Origin: Nitrosomonas ureae
GTDB lineage: Bacteria > Pseudomonadota > Gammaproteobacteria > Burkholderiales > Nitrosomonadaceae
Assembly: GCF_900108305.1 (NCBI RefSeq)
Contig: NZ_FNUX01000030.1
Location: 1 to 34,524, forward strand
DNA length: 34,524 bases
Direction of reading: 5' to 3'
Below the pieces are notes generated by a model that was not told the origin of the DNA, ran no database searches, and was given only the letters and a program-made list of their open reading frames with translations. The translations under genes were made by a program, and so were the position numbers. Of this stretch, positions 18,374-28,060 are shown one piece after another (the first letter of the stretch is position 1; every line of letters begins with the position of its first letter).

Positions 18374-19297
18374 ATGAATATTATTTTTATTTCTAGTAAT
18401 ACGGAGCGAGCGCGCAAACTGACACTGACAAGATCGCGTATCATATTATTGTCAGGCATTTTTTCTATCATAGTTGTAATAGCGGCATTAGGGCTGAATT
18501 TTATTTCGCTGCGTTATGCTGACAAAATCGATGCTCCATTATTAAGGGCAGTTTTGGTTAATCCACAAGAGGAAAAACATCAAAAAATTCAAGCTCACCT
18601 GCAAGATAATCTGAACATTATGGCCAGTAAACTTGGGCATATGCAAGCGCAATTAATTCGCCTGGATGCCTTGGGTGAGCGCTTGGCAGAATCTTCAGGA
18701 ATCAAATCACATGATTTTCTGTTTAAAGAAGTGCCGGGACAAGGCGGGCCGAGAAGTGGTCTCGATCTTGCGGCGAATGAGCTAACTGTTGGAGAGTTTG
18801 GCGATATGCTCCAGGAATTGTCCACTATGCTCGATGAAAGAGCGGATAAGCTGGGGGTTCTCGATTCGTTATTGCGTTATGGCAGGGTAACCAAATTTGT
18901 TTTACCTTCTGAAATGCCGGTTGAAACAGATTGGTATTCCTCCGGTTTTGGTTATCGGATTGACCCTTTTACCGGAAAGAAGGCATTTCATGAAGGTGTC
19001 GATTTTGCCGCAAAAACGGGTACACCGATAAAAGCTGCAGCCAGTGGAGTAGTGATCTATTCGGATCGCCATTCTGAATATGGTAATATGGTTGAGATTG
19101 ATCATGGCGACGATTTGGTAAGTCGGTACGCGCATGCATCGAAGCGGATGGTGAAACTCGGGGAAGTTGTATTGCAGGGGCAGAAGATAGCTGAGGTTGG
19201 CAGTACCGGACGTTCTACCGGACCACATTTGCATTTTGAGATTCGACACAAAGATAAGCCGCAAAATCCAGCCAAATTTCTGAAAAAGCCAGGTTGA
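18374..19297 (+). CDS. Membrane-anchored M23 (LytM-type) metallopeptidase
   Basis: The 307-residue protein has a short cytoplasmic N-terminus, one membrane helix (about residues 22-45), a periplasmic coiled-coil segment (about 60-110), and a C-terminal M23 domain. The zinc motifs are intact: FHEGVDFAAKTGTPIKAAAS supplies the HxxxD pair and PHLHFEIRH the HxH motif; RYAHAS supplies the other catalytic His. Such enzymes cut peptide cross-links in peptidoglycan during growth or division. It is followed by secA after 234 bases; whether they share a transcript is unclear. Confidence 0.92.
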   Translation: MNIIFISSNTERARKLTLTRSRIILLSGIFSIIVVIAALGLNFISLRYADKIDAPLLRAVLVNPQEEKHQKIQAHLQDNLNIMASKLGHMQAQLIRLDALGERLAESSGIKSHDFLFKEVPGQGGPRSGLDLAANELTVGEFGDMLQELSTMLDERADKLGVLDSLLRYGRVTKFVLPSEMPVETDWYSSGFGYRIDPFTGKKAFHEGVDFAAKTGTPIKAAASGVVIYSDRHSEYGNMVEIDHGDDLVSRYAHASKRMVKLGEVVLQGQKIAEVGSTGRSTGPHLHFEIRHKDKPQNPAKFLKKPG

Positions 19298-19531
19298 ATC
19301 GAGCCTTATAGATCGTTGAAAAACTTTCTGGAAAGTGGATGCATGGCGAGAATAGGTGAAGGTATTCTTAATATCTGGAAGAACATTCCGCGGGCCCGTT
19401 TTCAGCACTACTCCGGATGGTTTCCCGGCAGCCTGTAATACTTTTCAGATATTTCGCAGAGCGAGAAAGAATTTCACGCTTCGTTTCTTAACAGATTGTT
19501 CAAATACGGAATCATTAGAGACTTATTATTT

Positions 19532-22264
19532 ATGTTAGGTAATCTACTCAAGAAAATTTTCGGTAGCCGCAACGACCGAATGATTAAACAGTATTCTCAA
19601 GTCGTGCGTGCTATTAATGAAATGGAGCCGGTCATTTCAGGGTTATCCGATGATGATTTACGTGCCAAAACGGATAAATTTAAGCAGCGTATCCAAAATG
19701 GGGAGGAGCTGAGCGATCTACTTCCGGAAGCATTCGCTGTTGTACGTGAAGCTGGTAAAAGGGTGTTACAAATGCGTCATTTTGACGTACAACTTATCGG
19801 CGGCATGGTGTTGCACGAAGGTAATATTGCAGAGATGCGTACCGGTGAGGGTAAAACTCTTATGGCAACTTTGCCAGCTTACCTGAATGCATTATCGGGT
19901 AATGGCGTGCATGTTGTTACCGTGAACGATTATCTGGCAAAACGTGACGCTGGTTGGATGGGGAAAATTTATCAGTTTCTTGGGTTGAGTGTCGGTGTTA
20001 TTTATGGGCAGATGTCGTATGGTGATAAACAGGCTGCATATGCTGCGGATATAACCTATGGTACGAATAATGAATATGGATTCGATTATTTGCGCGACAA
20101 TATGGTGACTCACACAAATGAGCGAGTGCAGCGCGTACTTAATTTTGCGATCGTGGATGAGGTGGATTCGATCTTGATTGACGAAGCACGCACACCATTA
20201 ATCATTTCAGGGCAAGCGGAAGGTGATACAGAGATCTACGTACGTATCAATGCACTGATTCCCAAATTGATTCGCCAAGAAACGGAAGATAGTCCGGGTG
20301 ATTATAGCGTCGATGAAAAATCTCATCAGGTTACATTAAGCGAATCTGGTTTTGAGCACGCTGAGAAATTATTGGCATCCGCTGGATTACTGAAATCAGG
20401 CACCAGTCTCTATGATCCGGCTAATATCAACTTGATTCATCACATAAACGCAGGTTTGCGCGCACATAGTTTATATTTTCTCGATCAACATTATGTTGTG
20501 CAAAATGATGAGGTGGTTATCGTTGATGAGTTTACCGGACGTTTGATGGCCGGCCGCCGTTGGTCCGATGGATTACATCAAGCTGTAGAAGCGAAAGAAG
20601 GGGTGGTTATTCAGAAAGAAAATCAGACACTGGCTTCAATTACTTTTCAGAATTATTTTCGTATGTACCAGAAGCTCTCTGGCATGACGGGAACAGCCGA
20701 TACGGAAGCAGCCGAATTTCAACAAATCTATGGATTGGAGACGGTTATTATTCCGACGCATAAGCCAATGGTTCGTGATGATCGGATGGATTTAGTGTTT
20801 CGGACTACGAAAGAGAAAAATGAAGCTATTATTCAAGAAATCAAAGAATGTTATGAGCAAGGGCAGCCGGTACTGGTAGGTACGACATCCATTGAGAGTA
20901 ATGAATTATTATCCAAGCTGCTGGAGCGAGAAAAGTTGCCGCATCAAGTTTTGAATGCCAAACAACATGCAAGTGAAGCAAGTATCGTTGCACAAGCTGG
21001 ACGTCCTAAAATGGTTACAATTGCCACCAATATGGCAGGCCGTGGGACTGATATTGTACTGGGAGGGAATCCGGAACCGGAAATTGAGCGTATACGGCAC
21101 GATGAAAAAATAAGCGAGGAAGTTAAGCTCAAGCAAATTAATGAAGTTTCGGAAAAATGGAAGGCCGTCCATGAAGAAGTTTTGAGAAATGGAGGGTTAC
21201 ATATTATCGGTACCGAGCGGCATGAGTCGCGTCGGGTCGATAATCAATTGCGCGGTCGGTCGGGCAGGCAGGGCGATTCGGGTTCCAGTCGCTTTTTTCT
21301 ATCATTGGAAGATCCGCTGCTGCGCATATTTGCCTCTGATCGTGTCGCAAATATTATGACGCGCCTTAATATGCCAGAAGGGGAGGCTATCGAGCATCCC
21401 TGGGTTACAAAAGCTATTGAGAATGCGCAACGCAAAGTCGAAGCAAGAAATTTTGATATGCGTAAGCAATTGCTGGAATACGATGATGTCGCCAACGATC
21501 AGCGGCAAGTAATTTATCAGCAACGCAATGAGTTATTGGAAGCGGAACAGAATATTTCGGAGACTATCACAGCGATTCGTGAAAATGTATTGAGCGATTT
21601 ATTCAATTTGTATATACCGCCACAGAGTGTTGAAGAACAATGGGATGTAACCGGACTTGAGAAAGCGCTTGCAACGGATTTTCAATTACATTTTCCATTG
21701 AAAAAATGGCTTGAACAACAGCCAGATTTGCATGAGGAAAGCTTGAGTCAGCGGATCATTGATCTGGCCAATGAGAAGTATCAGGAAAAAGTTGAGGCGG
21801 TTGGCGCCGAAATAATTCATCACTATGAGCGTGTTGTGATGTTGCAAATTCTAGATTCTCATTGGCGCGAGCATTTGGCGGCATTGGATCATTTGCGTCA
21901 GGGTATACATCTGCGTGGCTATGCACAAAAGAATCCAAAACAAGAATATAAGCGAGAAGCTTTCGGGCTCTTTACCAATATGCTCGAAGAAGTCAAAAGC
22001 GTAGTAACAAAGATACTAATGACAGTGCAAATAAAAAATGAACAGCAAGTGGAAGCAGTGACTGAGACACTGCGATCGCCAGAGAATGTGCAATATCACC
22101 ATGATAATTATGCCGAAGTTTCAGGAGAAGAATCGAATCGCAGCAATATTCAAGCAGAAAAGAGTCAACCATTCGTGCGTGATAACGAGAAAATAGGGCG
22201 TAATCAACCATGTCCTTGTGGTTCCGGTAAAAAGTATAAACAATGTCACGGAAAGGTTAAGTAA
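19532..22264 (+). CDS. secA: Preprotein translocase ATPase SecA
   Basis: The 910-residue motor drives unfolded proteins through SecYEG. The start at the ATG at 19532 gives the canonical N-terminus [14 protein letters not shown]; an upstream in-frame TTG at 19496 adds 12 unrelated residues. Motifs include Walker [12 protein letters not shown] (GEGKT at 105-109), DEAD-type [20 protein letters not shown], the preprotein cross-linking region, motif IV-VI segments [17 protein letters not shown] and [15 protein letters not shown], and the C-terminal SEC-C zinc motif [17 protein letters not shown]. It is complete and of usual length. No secM-like arrest peptide was recognised upstream (19298-19531). 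Confidence 0.98.
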   Translation: MLGNLLKKIFGSRNDRMIKQYSQVVRAINEMEPVISGLSDDDLRAKTDKFKQRIQNGEELSDLLPEAFAVVREAGKRVLQMRHFDVQLIGGMVLHEGNIAEMRTGEGKTLMATLPAYLNALSGNGVHVVTVNDYLAKRDAGWMGKIYQFLGLSVGVIYGQMSYGDKQAAYAADITYGTNNEYGFDYLRDNMVTHTNERVQRVLNFAIVDEVDSILIDEARTPLIISGQAEGDTEIYVRINALIPKLIRQETEDSPGDYSVDEKSHQVTLSESGFEHAEKLLASAGLLKSGTSLYDPANINLIHHINAGLRAHSLYFLDQHYVVQNDEVVIVDEFTGRLMAGRRWSDGLHQAVEAKEGVVIQKENQTLASITFQNYFRMYQKLSGMTGTADTEAAEFQQIYGLETVIIPTHKPMVRDDRMDLVFRTTKEKNEAIIQEIKECYEQGQPVLVGTTSIESNELLSKLLEREKLPHQVLNAKQHASEASIVAQAGRPKMVTIATNMAGRGTDIVLGGNPEPEIERIRHDEKISEEVKLKQINEVSEKWKAVHEEVLRNGGLHIIGTERHESRRVDNQLRGRSGRQGDSGSSRFFLSLEDPLLRIFASDRVANIMTRLNMPEGEAIEHPWVTKAIENAQRKVEARNFDMRKQLLEYDDVANDQRQVIYQQRNELLEAEQNISETITAIRENVLSDLFNLYIPPQSVEEQWDVTGLEKALATDFQLHFPLKKWLEQQPDLHEESLSQRIIDLANEKYQEKVEAVGAEIIHHYERVVMLQILDSHWREHLAALDHLRQGIHLRGYAQKNPKQEYKREAFGLFTNMLEEVKSVVTKILMTVQIKNEQQVEAVTETLRSPENVQYHHDNYAEVSGEESNRSNIQAEKSQPFVRDNEKIGRNQPCPCGSGKKYKQCHGKVK

Positions 22265-22355
22265 TTCTTTTGTAAATAATACACTTACAGCTTTGTTTGC
22301 TTGACTTTCAGCCAATACAATCTGTATCGAGTTTTCTATAATCCTTAAAATGATT

Positions 22356-22365
22356 GTGGTATACT
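22356..22365 (+). promoter_or_regulatory. Possible extended -10 promoter for the petABC operon
   Basis: TGGTATACT at 22357-22365 fits an extended -10 element (TGn followed by TATACT) about 117 bases before petA. No good -35 box is spaced 17 bases upstream; TTGACT at 22301 is too far. This is a pattern match only. Confidence 0.3.
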
Positions 22366-22481
22366 GCGCGCTTTTGTAGCAGGCGTTAGCGGATAAATTA
22401 GCGGAAGTGATAGGGATTGGATAAGAATTTCATTTCTATTGATATGGTTACGTGAAAAAATTACTGATGGAATGATTGATT

Positions 22482-23093
22482 ATGATGGCAGATAGTTTCA
22501 GCATAAATGAGAAGATGAGCGATAGAAGAAAGTTCTTGATCGCAGCGACTTCTGTGGCTGGTGGTGTAGCGGGCGCTGCGATAGCAACACCTTTTTTGTT
22601 AAGTATGATGCCGAGTGAACGAGCTAAAGCAGCAGGTGCGCCGGTAGAGGTAGATATATCAAAACTTGAGCCTGGTATGCTTCTGATGGTCGAGTGGAGA
22701 GGAAGAGTCGTGTGGGTGTTGAATCGTACGCCAGAGATGTTGGAAACCCTGGAAAAAGTAGAAGATGAATTGGCCGATCCAAATTCGGAGAAGAATCAGC
22801 AACCGGAATATGCAAAAAATCGTACACGATCAATCAAACCTGAAATACTGGTTACCGAGGGTGTTTGCACTCATTTAGGTTGCTCTCCTGTATTTAGGAA
22901 AGATATTGCTCCAGCAGATCTGGGACCTGATTGGCTGGGTGGTTTTTTCTGTCCGTGTCACGGTTCAAAATTTGATTTGGCGGGTCGCGTCTATAAGCAT
23001 GTACCGGCTCCCACGAATATGGTTGTACCTCCTCATGTTTATTTGAGTGATAGTCGTCTTTTAATTGGATCTGAAAGCGAGGGATCTGCGTAA
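22482..23093 (+). CDS. petA: Ubiquinol-cytochrome c reductase Rieske iron-sulfur subunit
   Basis: The 203-residue subunit of the bc1 complex carries electrons from ubiquinol to cytochrome c1. The N-terminus has a twin-arginine export signal (DRRKFLIAATSVAGG at 14-28) that stays as the membrane anchor. The 2Fe-2S cluster ligands are visible in CTHLGC (Cys129, His131, Cys134) and FFCPCHGSKFD (Cys157, Cys159, His160). The start at the ATG at 22482 is preceded by GGA at about ten bases; the ATG at 22485 and a TTG at 22476 are alternatives. petB follows with no spacer: the TAA stop is immediately followed by ATG. Confidence 0.96.
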   Translation: MMADSFSINEKMSDRRKFLIAATSVAGGVAGAAIATPFLLSMMPSERAKAAGAPVEVDISKLEPGMLLMVEWRGRVVWVLNRTPEMLETLEKVEDELADPNSEKNQQPEYAKNRTRSIKPEILVTEGVCTHLGCSPVFRKDIAPADLGPDWLGGFFCPCHGSKFDLAGRVYKHVPAPTNMVVPPHVYLSDSRLLIGSESEGSA

Positions 23094-24341
23094 ATGAGCA
23101 ATATATTTAACTCCATGATTGAATGGATTGATAAGCGTTTTCCATTGACGTCTAACTGGAAAGCTCATCTTTCCGAATATTATGCTCCAAAGAATTTTAA
23201 TTTCTGGTATTTCTTTGGTTCCTTGGCCTTACTGGTATTAGTTAATCAGTTAATTACCGGTATTTTTCTAACCATGAATTATAAACCGGATGCCAGTCAG
23301 GCTTTTGCGTCGGTTGAATATATCATGCGTGATGTGGATTATGGTTGGCTAATCCGGTATATGCATTCTACGGGTGCATCGATGTTCTTTGTCGTGGTTT
23401 ATCTACATATGTTCCGTGGCATGCTATATGGTTCATATCGTAAACCGCGGGAGCTTCTGTGGTTAATAGGTATGTGTATATTCTTTGTGCTGATGAGCTT
23501 AGCCTTTACCGGATATATTTTGCCATGGGGGCAGATGTCTTACTGGGGCGCGCAAGTAATTGTCAGTATGTTTGGAGCGATTCCGGTAATTGGTGAAACG
23601 CTTCAACAATGGCTTTTGGGTGATTTCACCCTTTCTGATGCAGCGCTTAATCGTTTTTTTGCTTATCACGTCGTAACGTTGCCATTGGTGTTGCTGGTTT
23701 TAGTATTTGTGCATATTCTTGCCTTACACGAAACCGGATCAAATAATCCGGATGGGATTGAGATAAAAGAAAATAAAAACCCTTCCACCGGAATTCCTGT
23801 TGACGGCATACCATTCCATCCCTATTACACGGTTAAGGATATTGTAGGTGTTGTAGTGTTTTTGATTGTTTTCTGCGGGATTATTTTCTTTGCTCCTGAA
23901 ATGGGTGGATATTTCCTGGAATATAATAATTTTATACCTGCCAATACATTACAAACCCCTGATCACATTGCACCCGTTTGGTATTTCACCCCTTATTATT
24001 CAATGCTGCGTGCTGTTACTGTGAACTTTCTGGGAATAGACGCTAAATTATGGGGTGTAATATTGATGGCGGGATCAGTGGTAATTTTCTGTTTCTTGCC
24101 ATGGTTGGATAGAAGTCCTGTTAAATCGGTGCGCTATAAAGGCCCTTATTTTAAGATCGCTTTAACATTGTTTGTTATCAGCTTTTTCGTATTAGGCTGG
24201 TTGGGTACGAAATCACCAACTCCCTTGTATACCTTGTTAGCGCAAATCTTTACCGTGATATATTTTGCATTTTTTGTTTTGATGCCATGGTACAGCAAGA
24301 TTGATAAAACCAAACCTGAGCCAAAAAGACTACAAGAGTAA
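23094..24341 (+). CDS. petB: Cytochrome b subunit of the bc1 complex
   Basis: This 415-residue membrane protein carries two b-type hemes and the Qo and Qi sites. It is full length (N and C parts fused, not split as in b6f). Visible marks are the first conserved heme-helix region (DYGWLIRYMHSTGASMFFVV), the Qo-site motif region (GYILPWGQMSYWGAQVI), the second heme-helix histidines (FFAYHVVTLPLVLLVLVFVH), and the PDHIAPVWYFTPYYSMLRA segment, which holds the Qo-site PxWY motif in its common bacterial form. Its stop lies four bases before the ATG of cytochrome c1. Confidence 0.97.
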   Translation: MSNIFNSMIEWIDKRFPLTSNWKAHLSEYYAPKNFNFWYFFGSLALLVLVNQLITGIFLTMNYKPDASQAFASVEYIMRDVDYGWLIRYMHSTGASMFFVVVYLHMFRGMLYGSYRKPRELLWLIGMCIFFVLMSLAFTGYILPWGQMSYWGAQVIVSMFGAIPVIGETLQQWLLGDFTLSDAALNRFFAYHVVTLPLVLLVLVFVHILALHETGSNNPDGIEIKENKNPSTGIPVDGIPFHPYYTVKDIVGVVVFLIVFCGIIFFAPEMGGYFLEYNNFIPANTLQTPDHIAPVWYFTPYYSMLRAVTVNFLGIDAKLWGVILMAGSVVIFCFLPWLDRSPVKSVRYKGPYFKIALTLFVISFFVLGWLGTKSPTPLYTLLAQIFTVIYFAFFVLMPWYSKIDKTKPEPKRLQE

Positions 24342-24345
24342 AAAA

Positions 24346-25059
24346 ATGAAGAAAATAACCATTGTTGCTATATTAATCTTATGCATAGTTCCGTTCAGTG
24401 TGCGCGCTGCTGAATCTGGCATGCCGCTAGAGCGAGCTCTAGTAGACATCACTGACAATGCTTCTTTGCAACGCGGTGCCGAGAGCTTTGTTAATTTTTG
24501 TTTGACATGCCATGGCGCAAGTTATATGCGTTATAACCGTCACCGTGATATCGGATATACGAATGAAGAAATACTTGAAAAAATGGTTCATACAGGACAG
24601 AAAGTGGGTGACTTGATGTTATCTGCTATGCGTAGGAAAGAGGGTGAGGAATGGTTTGGTGTAGCTCCACCTGATCTGTCGGTTATAGCTCGATCAAGAG
24701 GGGCTGACTGGTTATATACTTATTTAAAAGCTTTTTATCGTGACGATACGACAGGAACTGGATGGAATAATTTGGTATTTGATCGCGCCGCGATGCCTCA
24801 CGTACTTTATCAGCTGCAAGGTGAGCAAAAACTAGAAGTAAATGGCGATCAGAGGAGCCTGATTCTGGATAAACCAGGTCAGATGACTGCGGTAGAATTT
24901 GATAAATTTGTAGGTGATTTAGTGAATTATATGGTTTATTTGGGTGAACCACATGCCGGCGTGCGGAAAGAATTAGGTATTAAAGTGATACTTTTTTTGC
25001 TGGGCATGTTGGCATTATCTTACTTCTTGAAGAAAGAATATTGGAGAGATATTCACTGA
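24346..25059 (+). CDS. petC: Cytochrome c1 subunit of the bc1 complex
   Basis: From the ATG at 24346 the product is 237 residues with a cleavable signal peptide (KKITIVAILILCIVPFSVRA, cut near residue 21-22). Heme is attached at Cys52-Leu-Thr-Cys55-His56. The likely axial Met lies in DRAAMPHVLYQL, where family members carry it. A single C-terminal membrane helix (VILFLLGMLALSYFL) followed by KKEYWRDIH anchors it on the periplasmic face. The open frame upstream of the ATG lies inside petB and is not part of the gene. It passes electrons from the Rieske centre to soluble cytochrome c. Confidence 0.96.
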   Translation: MKKITIVAILILCIVPFSVRAAESGMPLERALVDITDNASLQRGAESFVNFCLTCHGASYMRYNRHRDIGYTNEEILEKMVHTGQKVGDLMLSAMRRKEGEEWFGVAPPDLSVIARSRGADWLYTYLKAFYRDDTTGTGWNNLVFDRAAMPHVLYQLQGEQKLEVNGDQRSLILDKPGQMTAVEFDKFVGDLVNYMVYLGEPHAGVRKELGIKVILFLLGMLALSYFLKKEYWRDIH

Positions 25060-25107
25060 CGTCGTTTGCCACAGATATAAAATATTCAGAGTCAGAGAAT
25101 CATAATT

Positions 25108-25707
25108 ATGATGACGTTATATTCAACAATTACTTGCCCGTATAGTCATCGTTGCAGAATTGTATTGCACGAGAAAGATATGGATTTCCAGGTAATTGAT
25201 GTCGATCCTAATAATAAATCAGAAGACTTGGCGGTTATGAGTCCGTACGGGAAAGCACCGGTGCTGGTGGAACGCGATCTAGTATTGTATGAATCAAACA
25301 TTATTAATGAATACATCGATGATCGTTTTCCGCACCCCCAGTTGATGCCAGCTGATCCGGTTATGCGTGCTCGTGCACGGCTATTACTGTATCGTTTTGA
25401 GGAAGAGCTGTTTTGTCACATTGATGCTTTTGAAAATGCAGATCAAAAAATAGTGGATAAAGCTCGAACCGTTATATCCGATAACCTCACGATCATCTCA
25501 CCAATTTTTGAGAAGCAAAAGTTCATGTTAGGCGATGAATTTTCCATGCTTGATGTTGCGATAGCGCCGTTGCTTTGGCGTTTAGAGCATTTTGGAATTC
25601 GCCTCCCAAAACAAGCAGCACCATTGCTAAAATATTCTGAAAGATTGTTCAGTCGACCACTATTTATTGATGCATTGTCAGCTTCAGAGAAAGTGATGCG
25701 GAAATGA
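25108..25707 (+). CDS. sspA: Stringent starvation protein A (GST-fold RNA polymerase-associated protein)
   Basis: The 199-residue protein has a glutathione-S-transferase fold: thioredoxin-like N domain (LYSTITCPYSHRCRIVLHEK, then GKAPVLVERDLVLYESNIIN) and an all-helical C domain (LDVAIAPLLWRLEHFGI). SspA binds RNA polymerase and affects stationary-phase, acid-stress and phage transcription; it is not expected to use glutathione. Linkage to petABC upstream and sspB downstream is the standard betaproteobacterial order. Its stop overlaps the sspB start as ATGA. A second ATG at 25111 could be the true start. Confidence 0.93.
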   Translation: MMTLYSTITCPYSHRCRIVLHEKDMDFQVIDVDPNNKSEDLAVMSPYGKAPVLVERDLVLYESNIINEYIDDRFPHPQLMPADPVMRARARLLLYRFEEELFCHIDAFENADQKIVDKARTVISDNLTIISPIFEKQKFMLGDEFSMLDVAIAPLLWRLEHFGIRLPKQAAPLLKYSERLFSRPLFIDALSASEKVMRK

Positions 25708-26126
25708 CAATTAACTCAACAAAGCCCTATTTAGTTCGTTCAATTTATGATTGGTGTATAGACAGTGGATTTACGCCTTATATATCGGTCCAAGCATTTC
25801 CCGAATTAAATGTTCCAAAGGAATATATTAAACAAAATGAAATCGTTTTTAATATAAATATAAACGCTGTTAACGAACTTATTATTAATAATAATATTGT
25901 AGGCTTTACTGCAAGATTTAATGGTGTGGAAAGAAAACTCGAGATACCAATTAATGCGATTAATAGCATCTTTGCTAAGGAAGTGAATCAAGGTATTGCA
26001 TTTTCTGATGAAAGAAAAGAAAACCAGGAAGTTATGAATACGTTTAGAAATAGTAATTCAAATCAAGATTCTGAATTACTGCAGGAAAAGAAGACACGCA
26101 AACCGAAACTTAAGGTAATCAAATAA
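25704..26126 (+). CDS. sspB: ClpXP protease specificity-enhancing factor SspB
   Basis: This 140-residue adaptor brings ssrA-tagged proteins to ClpXP. The substrate-binding domain occupies about residues 1-100 (KPYLVRSIYDWCIDSGFTPY; NEIVFNINI; FTARFNGVERKLEIPINAIN, AIFAKE-type segment read here as IFAKEVNQGIAF). A flexible acidic/Asn-rich linker follows, and the basic tail RKPKLKVIK matches the ClpX-binding XB motif of SspB. It overlaps sspA by four bases. Confidence 0.94.
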   Translation: MTINSTKPYLVRSIYDWCIDSGFTPYISVQAFPELNVPKEYIKQNEIVFNININAVNELIINNNIVGFTARFNGVERKLEIPINAINSIFAKEVNQGIAFSDERKENQEVMNTFRNSNSNQDSELLQEKKTRKPKLKVIK

Positions 26127-26162
26127 ATCTATTAATTTGAGCCCTTTCTTACCGAATTAATT

Positions 26163-26238
26163 GCCGGCATAGCTCAGATGGTAGAGCAGCTGATTTGTAA
26201 TCAGAAGGTCCCGAGTTCGATTCTTGGTGTCGGCACCA
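26163..26238 (+). tRNA. tRNA-Thr, anticodon TGT
   Basis: A 76-base cloverleaf with CCA encoded. The acceptor stem GCCGGCA pairs with TGTCGGC (one G-U pair); the anticodon loop TTTGTAA has TGT in the middle, reading ACA threonine codons; the T loop is GTTCGATTC. The top pair of the anticodon stem is a G-A mismatch where E. coli tRNA-Thr has A-U. It follows sspB by 36 bases. Confidence 0.96.
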
Positions 26239-26323
26239 TAAAAAAACAATGAGTTATATAAGTATCTTTAAAGTGGTCTATGCGTATTGCTGCCATATTG
26301 CTACTTTGTGTCATAAAACAATA

Positions 26324-26367
26324 AACCCGCCATTCTGACGGGTTAGTGTATTCCCTCATTAGGGAAT
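26324..26367 (-). terminator. Two adjacent hairpins downstream of the small frameshifted gene
   Basis: AACCCG (26324-26329) pairs with CGGGTT (26339-26344), and ATTCCCT (26350-26356) pairs with AGGGAAT (26361-26367) around a CATT loop. On the minus strand the distal hairpin is followed by TATTGTTTTA, a fair T-rich tail, so the pair probably ends transcription of the minus-strand gene whose stop is at 26413. They could also stop readthrough from the tRNA side. Confidence 0.45.
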
Positions 26368-26412
26368 CATCTCATCCACCATTGATGGTTGTAGACTTAG
26401 CAGGGAAAGGAA

Positions 26413-26675
26413 TTACTTTGCACTTGGCGATAGACTCACCAAGTATTGGCGTATTTCTTTTATCCTGCATACTGGATCGCCAAAAGGGCATACATGACCG
26501 GCAACACGCATTTCTGCTTCTGTGCTGTTATCAATGAAGTCTCGAATTTCCTTAAGCGCCGCCTGCGAGCATGATTCTCGATCATTGCTGGCGTGAGATG
26601 AGTTACTTGTGGTGTTGATACTGATTTGGTTTTGCGGGTGCGACGTGGGGACGTACTTTTGGATTGATCGGCCAT
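26413..26675 (-). pseudogene. Small hypothetical gene with an apparent -1 frameshift
   Basis: An ATG at 26675 follows a perfect AAGGAGG (26681-26687, five-base spacer) and opens a basic N-terminus (MADQSKSTSPRRTRKTKSVS, then TPQVTHLTPAMIE). In this frame the sequence degrades after about residue 35 and stops at 26460. In the -1 frame the protein-like sequence continues: SQAALKEIRDFIDNSTEAEM, RVAGHVCPFGDPVCRIKEIR, QYLVSLSPSAK, stopping at 26413. The natural product would be about 86 residues with a helix and a CPFGDPVC pair. I saw no classical slippery heptamer at the junction, so a mutation or sequencing error is as likely as programmed shifting. The family is not recognised. The frame upstream of the ATG also looks weakly protein-like. 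Confidence 0.45.
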
Positions 26676-26687
26676 GATGGCCTCCTT

Positions 26688-27016
26688 GTTGATTTGCTCA
26701 ATATTCGCCTCCTGTTCAGAGAGGCGGCCAAGTACTTGAACACCGCAACAAGATGACTGGTAACTTTCCCGATTTACACCGGTATTTTATCGATACCCAC
26801 TACTCGGCCAGAAACAAAATTTGGACGCAAAAAAACTACGACTATCGGGCGCGTGGCATTCCGCTTGTTGAAGTGTGTTAAGCACTTGATTAAAAGGATA
26901 AGTATGAGTTGATAGGGGGTGTCAAATTATTCTTAAGGTAAAAAGGAAATTAAGCTTTTCAATATTCCTTTTCTCTCTAAAGTAGTACCAAATAAGTCCC
27001 CTCATATTTGCTCCCG
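26688..27016. other. Intergenic region, possible coding remnant on the plus strand
   Basis: No gene is supported. A short plus-strand frame ending at 26880 reads MTGNFPDLHRYFIDTHYSAR and ends IPLVEVC; it has no ribosome-binding site and matches nothing I know. The rest, to 27016, is AT-rich spacer behind the exported-protein gene. Confidence 0.3.
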
Positions 27017-27559
27017 TTAATCTTTCTGATTACCCCTGTTTTGACCTTTTCCTTGGTCATGCTTATCTCGTTTTTTATAACCACGATCTTCATGCTTATC
27101 GCTCTGATAGTTTCCATTCATACCTGAACGATCTTCATTTCTTCGTTCTGGATGTTTTCTGCGGTTATCGCTATAGTCATCTCGACGCTGTCCTGATCCA
27201 TAGTGCTCAAAATGATTACTCTGGCTCTGATAATGTGGTACATATACACCGTTGTACCAACTCTCCTGAATAAAATACACGGGTTGATTGCAAGCGTTAT
27301 AACGATAGCAATGCTTATTCCACTTCTTAGCATGACCTGGTGGTACATGAAGATAAATTGGTTGTTGTTGAACAGTGATAGCAGGTGGTATAGCTATAAC
27401 AGGATTGGGGTAAATTACTTGAGGTCTGGGATAGTGACTGCCCAAATTAATTTGACCATAAAAACCTGGTTGTCCGATGCTGATTGAAACACCAAGATCA
27501 CTGGCTAATGCAGGTGAAGAAATGACTGAAATCGATATTGCCAATAAAAAATATTTCAT
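27017..27559 (-). CDS. Exported hypothetical protein, PPGHAK/YNAC family-like
   Basis: The 180-residue product has a signal peptide (MKYFLLAISISVISSPALA). A Pro/Tyr/Gly-rich region follows (GVSISIGQPGFYGQINLGSH), then a conserved-looking block IYLHVPPGHAKKWNKHCYRY and NACNQPVYFIQESWYNGVYV. The last third is low-complexity and very charged (His, Arg, Asp, Lys, Gly). Proteins with this VPPGHAK...C...YNAC...PVYFV pattern occur widely in beta- and gammaproteobacteria as uncharacterised periplasmic proteins; the two Cys could form a disulfide. The charged His-rich tail may bind metal or nucleic acid, but that is a guess. It stands alone between accessory remnants. Confidence 0.75.
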   Translation of the reverse strand: MKYFLLAISISVISSPALASDLGVSISIGQPGFYGQINLGSHYPRPQVIYPNPVIAIPPAITVQQQPIYLHVPPGHAKKWNKHCYRYNACNQPVYFIQESWYNGVYVPHYQSQSNHFEHYGSGQRRDDYSDNRRKHPERRNEDRSGMNGNYQSDKHEDRGYKKRDKHDQGKGQNRGNQKD

Positions 27560-27766
27560 TTGAATGCCTCAAAATTAATAATGAACTCAATTAAATAAAC
27601 GGCATAAAATTATAATTCCTGAAGGATGGTTGCTGTAGAAATTTGACTAGGCTCCGCTAATACCGTTTTCCGTTTCTAGCAAATTCATTTTCTTTACCAA
27701 TATTTGAGATTGGATTTACTTTGCTTCTCTATATCGGTGTTAGCCCAAAGTCATTAATCAAGTTTA

Positions 27767-27949
27767 TTAGACGACAATTACCCTGTCCTGATCAGCTTCA
27801 TCCGCCTGGTATTCCCTGATCCACCTCCTCAGCATATTGGCACTGATTTCCAGGCTTCGAGATACTTCCGATGTCGTATGGTCCTGATCCAATACCAGAC
27901 CGACTGCATCTAATTTTAATTCCTTTGTGTATTGCTTTCTTGCTGTCAT
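27767..27949 (-). pseudogene. IS3-family transposase OrfA remnant
   Basis: The 60-codon frame reads MTARKQYTKELKLDAVGLVL, then SEVSRSLEISANMLRRWIRE and YQADE. This is the helix-turn-helix N-terminal part of IS3-group OrfA proteins. It has a very good ribosome-binding site (GGAGGAAGAAAATG), but it stops after 60 residues, where the family usually has about 90-100, and no OrfB (rve integrase) follows. Upstream, around 27975-28006, the minus strand has an imperfect repeat ACCGGACAGTCC that could belong to a terminal inverted repeat. The opposite end of the element was not found, so this is a truncated copy. Confidence 0.7.
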
Positions 27950-28060
27950 TTTCTTCCTCCAATTAAGCTATTTTCTCTTAACTGGACTGTCCGGTTTCAT
28001 TAAACCAGATCACGAAGAGGTGGTATTTTCTCGAATACAATGGAATCTAAATATCACGCA

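Noticed and set aside
19298..19531. SecM-like arrest peptide upstream of secA
   Set aside because: No frame with a signal peptide and arrest motif was found in the 234-base gap.
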